Source: CAZFGK01 sp964518635 (GTDB lineage Bacteria > Zixibacteria > MSB-5A5 > GN15 > FEB-12). From it: 64,000 nt of DNA. Below the pieces are notes generated by a model that had not been told where the DNA came from, searched no databases, and saw nothing but the letters and a program-made list of their open reading frames with translations. Below, in pieces: positions 54,499-61,687 of this stretch (position 1 is the stretch's first letter; each line of letters opens with the position of its first letter). The translations under genes and the position numbers were made by a program. The stretch spans positions 62,001-126,000 of the forward strand of contig CAZFGK010000003.1 in NCBI GenBank assembly GCA_964518635.1. The letters are read 5' to 3'.

Positions 54499-54828
54499 TT
54501 ACTCTTCGGCGACTTTAAGTCCGGCTAATACCCGATTGGCCGGTTCACGGTCGGAGATACGAATATCTTCCACTTCCGGTTCTTCTTCGATTTCTTCTTC
54601 GGTGCGCCAGGTGATTTCGATAACGAATCGTTCTTTCCCTTTTTTCTGCACCGCCTCAACTTCGACATCAACCGTCCGCTTCGGCTTCAGAACGAGAATC
54701 TTCTCCCCCTGCTCAACGGTGACGGTGCCACCACGGAGGGCCTGGGTAAATCCTTCCAGATAACCGACTGCACGTTCGATATCCATCGTCCCTTTAACAG
54801 TCAGTTCCTGCTTGTCGTGCTTGCTCAC
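54499..54828 (-). CDS. Amphi-Trp domain protein
   Basis: 109 residues from GTG 54828 with AAGGAG upstream. LEGFTQALRGGTVTVEQGEK, ILVLKPKRTVDVEVEAVQKK and FVIEITWRTEEE match the amphi-Trp domain, with alternating polar and hydrophobic strands and the conserved Trp. The C-terminal tail (EEEIEEEPEVEDIRISDRE) is acidic. Amphi-Trp genes are frequent next to GAK-type components. It is separated from the CofD-like gene by 210 nt, which hold a GGGGT-TC-ACCCC stem at about 54892-54905. Confidence 0.82.
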   Translation of the reverse strand: MSKHDKQELTVKGTMDIERAVGYLEGFTQALRGGTVTVEQGEKILVLKPKRTVDVEVEAVQKKGKERFVIEITWRTEEEIEEEPEVEDIRISDREPANRVLAGLKVAEE

Positions 54829-55038
54829 TTAATCACTGCTCCTTTCCATAAATCGCAGGGAAGTATATACAAGCAAGTTGAGTTCGTCGAGGGGTTCACC
54901 CCCTCCTTCTTCCAATATATTCTTCCGTCAAAGTACTATTATTTCTTAACACAACCCTGACAATAGTCAAATAGTTCTCGTATGTAATTGGAGTGAAACA
55001 AGATGCACGCCCCCATGCCGGAAAGGCTCAGAGATTGA

Positions 55039-56310
55039 CTAAGTAAGAGAAATGAGGAGTTGAGCGATCAGTTGAGGATCGAAGTAGGGCGCACTTTCTG
55101 AGGAGACCAGATTCGTGTCGATAACTTCCATTCCGAGAGTCCTGAGGTATGGCACATCAATAGGACCCTGGTACTGGGCGTTCGCGGTATCAACGATTAC
55201 GAAATTCAGTAATCGGTGATTGCTTGTCAGGCTGGGGAGATCGGCGTGCAGATATGCTAACAACTGTTCGACACTTGATGTCACCGATAAGCCGGTCATC
55301 TCAGAATCACCCACCGGATTAGGAATATAAACTTTCATCGCGTTGGTTTCACTTACCGCGCGACCAACTCCACTCGGCAGAAGAGTCGCAATCAGACTGC
55401 TGTAGAAACTTCCGAACGGATAGACAATCAATTCCGCCTGATCAATAAGATCACGGACCTTATTGCGAATCTCGACCTTCGCCGGAGTCGGGGTCTCTTT
55501 CTGTTCACTGAGCCAAAGATGTTTGATCGGTGATTGGAGCGGCGTCTCCTCTTTCCCTGTGATCAGGTGTTGACCAATGACGGTCGTCCCATCCGCCAAA
55601 TCAGCTGCGAGGTGCAGATTACTATTCACAATCGGACGTACTGTGCCGCGCACTTCAACCAGGCGAGAGAACATGAAAATAACCGTATCGATGCTCTCTT
55701 CCTGATTGAGATAGCCACCAGTCAAAATCAAGTTTCCGATACTCGCGCCCCGAAGATCGAATGACTCCGGCATATGACTTCCGAAAAATTTGAGATGATT
55801 ACGTATTACTTTTCGCATCGGGTCGATCACAACCGAAACCAGCGGATGTTGCCCCGCAATCATCTTCTGCAACTCCTGTCGCAATTCAATCGGAGAGGCA
55901 TCAGTCGGGAAGCGATGCGCAAACAGTCGATAGATATCCTGATTCCCGCTAAGGCGAGGATCGGCAAGTGACATCAGCCGATTGCGAAGATCACCGACCG
56001 AGAGCATGCCGAAGGCATCACGGATACGGGCAGAGCTTCCGCCGGAATCGAAGGGAGTAATCAGGTGAATTGAATTGTAGGTGTATTCAAGTAGTTTTCG
56101 ACTGACATCACGCAATGCCGAACCACCGCTGAAAAAAAGAATCCGAGGGCCGAGATCGGGGACTAATTGATATCGCTGGAGACGTCGTTTGTCTGGAATA
56201 TCAACGCGACGAGAAATTGTCACTTCCTGAGGTTGGTGCGCGGCCTCTGATGCAATCATCCGGTGGGAGACCGTCGAAACCGATCGGCGGGAATTTGTAT
56301 CTTTCTTCAT
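55039..56310 (-). CDS. CofD/YvcK-like protein of the GAK-type locus
   Basis: 423 residues. After about 40 basic residues comes ILFFSGGSALRDVSRKLLEY, ITPFDSGGSSARIRDAFGML and SVGDLRNRLMSL, the CofD/YvcK pattern (GG-G-S, DDGGSSG, GDIRN). GNLILTGGYLNQEESIDT and PFGSFYSSLIATLLPSGVG follow, then PYLRTLGMEVIDTNLV. CofD transfers a lactyl-phosphate unit in F420 synthesis and YvcK binds UDP-sugars. The DSGG substitution for DDGG and the GAK neighbourhood separate it from both. The start is 6 bases after the kinase gene stop. It acts in the cytoplasm; no signal peptide. Confidence 0.85.
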   Translation of the reverse strand: MKKDTNSRRSVSTVSHRMIASEAAHQPQEVTISRRVDIPDKRRLQRYQLVPDLGPRILFFSGGSALRDVSRKLLEYTYNSIHLITPFDSGGSSARIRDAFGMLSVGDLRNRLMSLADPRLSGNQDIYRLFAHRFPTDASPIELRQELQKMIAGQHPLVSVVIDPMRKVIRNHLKFFGSHMPESFDLRGASIGNLILTGGYLNQEESIDTVIFMFSRLVEVRGTVRPIVNSNLHLAADLADGTTVIGQHLITGKEETPLQSPIKHLWLSEQKETPTPAKVEIRNKVRDLIDQAELIVYPFGSFYSSLIATLLPSGVGRAVSETNAMKVYIPNPVGDSEMTGLSVTSSVEQLLAYLHADLPSLTSNHRLLNFVIVDTANAQYQGPIDVPYLRTLGMEVIDTNLVSSESAPYFDPQLIAQLLISLT

Positions 56311-56316
56311 AAGGAT

Positions 56317-57432
56317 TTACAACTCCCCCTGAAGAATTCGCATACAAAAAGCTCTCGCCTTGACAAAATCGACGCCTCCGGAAAATTCGTAGACCGGACA
56401 ACCGGACAATTCTTCCTCATATCGTACAATATTCACCTGTGTCGTCTGTTTACTCTCATCAGAGGGAAGATAGAACAGTCCGGGCTCTTTGGCAAAGGCA
56501 GTCAGCAATTCCCGGCGGCGCTCGGGAGATGCTATGGAAGCTCGAAACTCCCCCCCTTCACGAATCCAGGTGAGTATGACAATTGCGTTCATTGGGCCAT
56601 CCAGTCGAAATCGTTCCTGACCGTACAGTTTGTCGATTCGGGCATCATACTTCTCTTCCAATTCCCATAGTTGATCTGGAGGAAGTGACTGGCAGCGAGC
56701 AAGTGCTTCGGGGGAGAGCATTGGCCGGAGCACGTCACTCGACATGATCGTCCCCGGATTGATGCGTGGGAGTTTCGCTACCCCTACCATTTGATGCCCA
56801 GCCGATGTTCGGCGAACCATGAGACGGTCATTACTGTGAAATGTCGCCCCATCCTCCAGCAGGTGCAGCGAAAGAGTCGATTTTCCACGACCGCTGAAAC
56901 CCGCAATTGCGAGACCGCGTCGTGTTCCATTTGTTTCAAGCGATACAGCGGCCGCATGTGCCAGCAGCCATGACTCTTCAAGAAAATACTGGATGCAGCG
57001 GCTATTCACGAAATTGACTACTTGATTCAGATTCTCTTCGCACGGTCCGATTGCAAGATGTTCCCCTTGATTAAAGAGAAAGAGCATGCCGGTCAGACGT
57101 TTGCGAACAAGTCGACCATTTTCAATATCGACAAACTCTTCCTTGATCTTTGACTTGCCGGGATCTGGTGCTTTCACTGTGTACGGCAGCGGCAACTTGA
57201 TCGGCTGAGACTCAATCGCACTGATCTTCATCTGCGCCGGGGGCTGCGTTTGTGTGGGATCTAGCACGAAAGAACCAAAATAATCTGAAAGTTCGTTGAC
57301 TACTTTCGCTGAGTTCGAATGCAAATCGACACGAAGAGTACCAAATCTGAGTAGCAATCGAAACGGCGTCGGAATTTCTCCGCCGAGAGAATGTACAAGT
57401 GCATTGAATGAGTAGGTTTCAGTTTCGCTCAT
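56317..57432 (-). CDS. HprK-related kinase B
   Basis: 371 residues. The C-terminal two thirds resemble HPr kinase: LLAHAAAVSLETNG, a Walker A loop GFSGRGKSTLSLHLL (about 176-190), then FHSNDRLMVRR with the catalytic Asp, and VAKLPRINPGTIMSS. The N-terminal part (to about 130) is a separate alpha/beta region. HPr kinases phosphorylate a Ser of HPr; no ptsH is near, so another protein or a small molecule is the likely target. ATG 57432 overlaps the ATP-grasp stop by ATGA. This family is part of the GAK set. Confidence 0.85.
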   Translation of the reverse strand: MSETETYSFNALVHSLGGEIPTPFRLLLRFGTLRVDLHSNSAKVVNELSDYFGSFVLDPTQTQPPAQMKISAIESQPIKLPLPYTVKAPDPGKSKIKEEFVDIENGRLVRKRLTGMLFLFNQGEHLAIGPCEENLNQVVNFVNSRCIQYFLEESWLLAHAAAVSLETNGTRRGLAIAGFSGRGKSTLSLHLLEDGATFHSNDRLMVRRTSAGHQMVGVAKLPRINPGTIMSSDVLRPMLSPEALARCQSLPPDQLWELEEKYDARIDKLYGQERFRLDGPMNAIVILTWIREGGEFRASIASPERRRELLTAFAKEPGLFYLPSDESKQTTQVNIVRYEEELSGCPVYEFSGGVDFVKARAFCMRILQGEL

Positions 57433-58304
57433 GAGATCATTTGCGTTGCGACGTAATCAGCGTAAAGTTTTGCTGCATTCAGACCGCATGCCTCGGAGAG
57501 TCCGGTAAATCCGCCGAAGGCAGAGACTTCAAAGACCAGTGGTCCGGCACTTGTTTCGACCACATCCACACAGGTGAAATCAAGACCGAACAATTGTTGT
57601 GCCCTATCTGCCAGATCAATCAGCTCCTGACTCGGCGTAACTTGTGCATACCTGCCGCCGGAATGAATAGTAGTATTCCAGGAGCCGGTTCCTGCCACGC
57701 GTGCATAACTAGCGAGATATTTACCACCCAGAAAAACAATCCCCAGATCGCGACCCGGGATGTCGACCTTTTTCTGCAAGTAGAGCATCTGATTCCCTGC
57801 CTGCTTGAATGATTCAAGTTCTCCGCGTAAAGTAGAATCCACTGGACAGATTTTCATGCCGCGCGCTTTTGTGGAGAACAGCGGTTTCATCACAACTTCG
57901 CCAAAGGTCGAAACAGCTGAAAGCGCGGCTTCGATTTCTTCGACAATAATCGTCTCAGGCATTGGGATATTCCCCTGCCTGAGTATTCTCGTACAGGTCA
58001 GTCGATTGACAGCCGTGGCGATTCGCTCGGGCTGCGAAAAGATTTTCACTCCACCTGTTTGCAGCATCGCGAGCAGATGCAACCGATCAATCACTTCCGG
58101 AGAATAATTCGTGCTGATCTTCTTGATGATCAGGGCATCACAACTTGCCAGATCAAAATTACCTGCGCGGATCGTTCGCGCACTGAAATCAGTCACACAC
58201 TGCTCGATATCGACGAGAATCTTCTCGCCGCTCTGCTCAGCGCAGGCCAATGCCAGTGCTTCTGATGATCTCCCTCCGGGAATTCCGATTACGCCTATTT
58301 TCAT
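57429..58304 (-). CDS. ATP-grasp enzyme of the GAK-type locus
   Basis: 291 residues from ATG 58304; an in-frame TTG at 58316 adds four residues. KIGVIGIPGGRSSEALALA opens the preATP-grasp domain. ATP-grasp elements are VVMKPLFSTKARGMKI (the ATP Lys), VDIPGRDLGIVFLGGKYLAS, and GLDFTCVDVVETSAGPLVFE followed by EVSAFGGFTGL (the Mg Glu-Asn region, with Ser replacing Asn). It resembles RimK-like ligases, which join amino acids or small acids to peptide or small-molecule acceptors. Substrate unknown. It sits between the HprK-related and PhoU-kinase fusion genes. Confidence 0.86.
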   Translation of the reverse strand: MKIGVIGIPGGRSSEALALACAEQSGEKILVDIEQCVTDFSARTIRAGNFDLASCDALIIKKISTNYSPEVIDRLHLLAMLQTGGVKIFSQPERIATAVNRLTCTRILRQGNIPMPETIIVEEIEAALSAVSTFGEVVMKPLFSTKARGMKICPVDSTLRGELESFKQAGNQMLYLQKKVDIPGRDLGIVFLGGKYLASYARVAGTGSWNTTIHSGGRYAQVTPSQELIDLADRAQQLFGLDFTCVDVVETSAGPLVFEVSAFGGFTGLSEACGLNAAKLYADYVATQMIS

Positions 58305-58330
58305 TTTTTGTATCAATTCAAATGAGCCAC

Positions 58331-59980
58331 TTAGTAGATGAGGACATCTTCCGGCAGGCGATATTTTTCAAGCTGCGTTGGATCGGTTGCCAGTACTTTC
58401 TCAAGGAGAAAGACCGAGCGCATATACATGGCATCTGCAAATCGCTGATTCAGTACGAATCGGGTCGAGGTGATAAATGATCGCACCAACCCGAGAGTCA
58501 ATCGGGCATCAAAGGTCACATCCCCGTGTGTACGAGCAAACTGTGAGGCAAAATGATAGAAATCGACCGCCGCACCGTTGATCAGGCTTCGGCGGAGTGA
58601 ATCGAAAACCGGCAATCTAAAATGCGAAACCAGAAAGACCGAAACATCCTGCACATAGTCCGAATCCGATGAGCGATGCAGATCGATGAGAAAGATCCGG
58701 TTGGCATCAAGATCAATCATCAGATTGTCGACATTGGCATCGCCGTGAATAAGAGTGGTGAACGGTGCAACCAACTCTTCATCAAGGGCTTTCCCCTGCA
58801 TTAAGAGTTGATCAATCGCCGGAGTACCAACTGCTCCAATACTCGATTCACGATATCGGAAATCAGGGTGTACTTTGTAGACATCATCGAGTCGCTTTTG
58901 CAGCTGATGTAGATAGCGAGCATTCGATGTGATATCAGTCTTCGTCGCGCTCCACATTTTTTCAAATGTCGATTGCACCAGTTCACGTGAACGCCTGATA
59001 ACATTGGGATCAGCATCAATGAGTTGCGCCTGATAAGTCTTCCCAGGCAGATTTTCGAGGAGTATCGTAGCATTGTCTCCGTGGACATTGTAGTCGATGA
59101 TTCTCGGAGTCAATCCGGGGATCAATCGCTCGAGTCGTTCAATATTCTGCTTTTCACGATTCAGTTTGTCCTGTTTCCCATCTTTGAATACGACCCAGGA
59201 GCCAACCCCCTGCTGTGAATCACGAATGCGACCGATTCGGCAGCCAGAGCGAGTTTCCCAGATGCCATCAAAGGTAAAATCACGAAGATCAGAACCCAAT
59301 TCGGCCGATTCGATACTCTCTTCGAGTGCCTGATATTGGTGAATCTTGAGTTTCTCACCCACCGCGGCTGAGATGATGGCTTCACCGATATTCAAGAGTG
59401 AGTCACCGATTCGTTCGAAGTAGCGGATAATGAACAAGGCGGTGACAAGATTTTCGGTCTCTTTTCCGGTGCGAAGATCGGCCATGATCCGTTCGAACTG
59501 TGTCTTGTACATTGCATCAAGACGCATCTCTGTTCGGCAGATCTTCATCGCCATCGGGATGTCGATGCGAAAGAGGGCATCAATGATGATGTCGACGGCC
59601 TTGAGTATTTCATCAAAGAATGACCGATACGGATACCGTTCCATGAATCGTGGATCGCGCAGATGATGTGTCTGATTGACGATATTCGTGGTGAAATCGC
59701 CGATTCGCTCGAGATTGGTGGTGACCGTGTTGATCGCGCGAAGCCGATTCACCGTCTTGCGATCAGTGTTTGCTGGACCGATCAGCGCATATGCTTTGTT
59801 TTCAATCGTTGACTTGAGATTGTCGATGTAATCATCTCGACCAAAGATCTTTGCTTCCGACACAGAACCCGGATCGGACATCAGACGAAGAGTCTCTTCC
59901 AGTTGCTGACGAACTTCCAGCACTAAGAACTGAAGGTTGTCGTCGATCCCCGGAGTCGCAAGCAGTTGACGAACAGGCAT
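58331..59980 (-). CDS. PhoU-domain/aminoglycoside-phosphotransferase-like fusion
   Basis: 549 residues. Residues 1 to about 220 form two PhoU-like three-helix bundles: DYIDNLKSTIENKAYALIG, NRLRAINTVTTNLERIGDFT with the ERIGD metal motif, and FIIRYFERIGDSLLNIGEAI as the second one. From about 240 the chain has a kinase fold: WVVFKDGKQDKL, then ILLENLPGKTYQAQLI, HGDANVDNLMIDLDANRIFL (the HGDxxxxN catalytic loop, about 411) and LIDLHRSSDSDYVQDVSVFL as the metal Asp. So both PhoU metal sites and the APH catalytic residues are intact. Such a fusion is unusual. It points to a phosphotransfer step linked to the PhoU sensor. Confidence 0.8.
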   Translation of the reverse strand: MPVRQLLATPGIDDNLQFLVLEVRQQLEETLRLMSDPGSVSEAKIFGRDDYIDNLKSTIENKAYALIGPANTDRKTVNRLRAINTVTTNLERIGDFTTNIVNQTHHLRDPRFMERYPYRSFFDEILKAVDIIIDALFRIDIPMAMKICRTEMRLDAMYKTQFERIMADLRTGKETENLVTALFIIRYFERIGDSLLNIGEAIISAAVGEKLKIHQYQALEESIESAELGSDLRDFTFDGIWETRSGCRIGRIRDSQQGVGSWVVFKDGKQDKLNREKQNIERLERLIPGLTPRIIDYNVHGDNATILLENLPGKTYQAQLIDADPNVIRRSRELVQSTFEKMWSATKTDITSNARYLHQLQKRLDDVYKVHPDFRYRESSIGAVGTPAIDQLLMQGKALDEELVAPFTTLIHGDANVDNLMIDLDANRIFLIDLHRSSDSDYVQDVSVFLVSHFRLPVFDSLRRSLINGAAVDFYHFASQFARTHGDVTFDARLTLGLVRSFITSTRFVLNQRFADAMYMRSVFLLEKVLATDPTQLEKYRLPEDVLIY

Positions 59981-59983
59981 GAA

Positions 59984-60340
59984 CTAGTTTTTTGTCCGTC
60001 TAATCAATGGAAGATCAACTGATTCCGAGACAACAGGGTTTTCACCATGCCCGTTCTCTTTCCAGCTGATCTTGAAAACTAGTTTCGTTCGGTCCGCCTT
60101 GCCACGTGCCTTCACACTCAACTTCAACAGCCCGCCGGGGTGCAACACCAGATTTTCCTCGCGAGTGCCGAGGGTGAGTTGACCGCTGGCAATCCCCTGG
60201 CTGAGCGCATTCAGATAGCGCACGATCGACTCACGATCCTGCAATGATTCATGTTCAAACTCCGCCTTGGAGGAGGAGCCAGAGTCGGCGGCTTGAGTCG
60301 ATTCTTTTTTCTCCCTGGAGGGCTTGTCTGATTTAGCCAT
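59984..60340 (-). CDS. Second amphi-Trp domain protein
   Basis: 118 residues. A disordered charged N-terminus (SDKPSREKKESTQAADSGSS) is followed by LQDRESIVRYLNALSQGIAS, GQLTLGTREENLVLHPGGLL and KLSVKARGKADRTKLVFKIS then W, which align with the amphi-Trp pattern and its sister gene at 54499-54828. It overlaps the upstream PHP-like gene by 8 nt and is 3 nt before the PhoU fusion, so it belongs to the same operon. Confidence 0.78.
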   Translation of the reverse strand: MAKSDKPSREKKESTQAADSGSSSKAEFEHESLQDRESIVRYLNALSQGIASGQLTLGTREENLVLHPGGLLKLSVKARGKADRTKLVFKISWKENGHGENPVVSESVDLPLIRRTKN

Positions 60341-61496
60341 GCAATCTCTCTCGATACTCCCTCATGAGGGTCTTCCGGTCTGCCTGTCCGGCATGGAGTG
60401 CTTTCTTTATTCGCTGCTCTTCCCAGGCCGGCTGGTAACCAATTTCGCGAGCGGCTTTCGCTTTATCCTGAAACGCCGGGTCTTTGACTTTTTCACCCAT
60501 ATGGCAATCATCCCCCATGGTGACGAGAAGGGGGCGTGAAGATTTTGCACGCTGCTTATTTTCCCGTTGCACGACATGTATCAGAAATTCTGTAAAGTCG
60601 AGTGACTGCGGATTCCAGACTTCATAGCCGTCGATATCATAATCACACAACAAGACTGGCCAGAACTGTTCCGGATGCGGAACGATAATACCGGCACCGA
60701 CCGATCGGCACTCGTCAATGAATTCCCAGTCACGGTAGAAATATTCCAACGAGAACCGAGCTTTCACAATCTCCTTCATGGATTTCACAAAGGACTGAAT
60801 CTGATTAATCAGGTGATCGTCGTACTGCTCACGCATGGTATCGAAATAGTCACGAATGATTTTGTTCCGAAGCATCTCCGGGGCTGCTTCTGATCCATGA
60901 TCCCGAATCATCGTCCGCAATTTACGTACATGAATCTGAATGAAGGTGACCAGTTCATCTTCGGCACCAGTGTCCCGAACGGCGAGTTCGACACGATCTG
61001 CAAATTTCTCATCAAGCATGCTATCGATAAACTCATGCAACTGAGATGACCGATAATTGAATGTATGCCGCAGCATGTTTTTCAGCGTGTTGGCCTTAGC
61101 TGCTCTCTCATTGGTCATATGAACCAGAAACTGCACTTTGCGATTAAAATCAGGGGCGAAGCAATCGATCTCAACCCCCGAGTAATCGCCATACGAAGTA
61201 ATAACATTGTGCTGTGTCGGAATGATGAGTTGTTCATTCATCGCCGGATACATGACCCGAACGCGCGATTCAATCAGCGGCAACGGTACAAATTCCGGAT
61301 GCCAGTGAATCGCCAGGACCTCATCCTGGGTCGGGTATTGCATCAAAGGTTTGCTGATGCGATCGGCAGCATCCTGCGAAATCGCGGTTGATGTAATCCG
61401 GCGAAATCGTGCCAGGTCTTCTTGTTCAATTGCAGGCTGAACCTGAGAGAGATCAAACCAGGACTTATGAGAAGCGACCGTATGATGTGGTGTCAT
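60333..61496 (-). CDS. PHP-like metal-dependent protein, first gene of the GAK-type locus
   Basis: 387 residues. Possible metal motifs: VLAIHWHPEFVPLPLIESR (HxH-like, about 62), VITSYGDYSGVEIDCFAPD, GAGIIVPHPEQFWPVLL, DIDGYEVWNPQS and LLVTMGDDCHMGEKVKDP. The H-x-H, E, H, D-x-H order and the strand context recall PHP-type phosphoesterases or a related TIM-barrel. A helical insertion (about 120-230) separates the first and later motifs. I do not know this family. It is the promoter-proximal gene of the locus and overlaps the amphi-Trp gene by 8 nt. Confidence 0.62.
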   Translation of the reverse strand: MTPHHTVASHKSWFDLSQVQPAIEQEDLARFRRITSTAISQDAADRISKPLMQYPTQDEVLAIHWHPEFVPLPLIESRVRVMYPAMNEQLIIPTQHNVITSYGDYSGVEIDCFAPDFNRKVQFLVHMTNERAAKANTLKNMLRHTFNYRSSQLHEFIDSMLDEKFADRVELAVRDTGAEDELVTFIQIHVRKLRTMIRDHGSEAAPEMLRNKIIRDYFDTMREQYDDHLINQIQSFVKSMKEIVKARFSLEYFYRDWEFIDECRSVGAGIIVPHPEQFWPVLLCDYDIDGYEVWNPQSLDFTEFLIHVVQRENKQRAKSSRPLLVTMGDDCHMGEKVKDPAFQDKAKAAREIGYQPAWEEQRIKKALHAGQADRKTLMREYRERLHG

Positions 61497-61596
61497 GATT
61501 CAGTGATTTTGGTTTCGATTAGTATCCAATAGTTTATTGCATCGCGGGGCTGGGCGCAACTGGTTCTGAAAAATCAGGAAAATGAACCAAAAGAAT

Positions 61597-61632
61597 AACC
61601 GGCCACCATCCCTTTCGGAACGGTGACCGGTT
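61597..61632 (-). terminator. Strong terminator hairpin after the dockerin-ended gene
   Basis: On the minus strand AACCGGTCACCGTTCC and GGGATGGTGGCCGGTT pair over 16 positions (some G-T) around a GAAA tetraloop, followed by ATTCTTTTGG. It lies 55 nt after the stop codon at 61688 and about 100 nt before the first GAK gene start at 61496, isolating the two operons. Confidence 0.85.
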
Positions 61633-61687
61633 TGAACAGGTTGGAAGGAGCTACGAAAAGAGATCTTCTAACCTAGAGTCGGTCTGC

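Noticed and set aside
54892..54905. GGGGT-TC-ACCCC stem as terminator of the GAK-type operon
   Set aside because: Stem is short and has no T run on the coding strand; transcription may continue into the last amphi-Trp gene.
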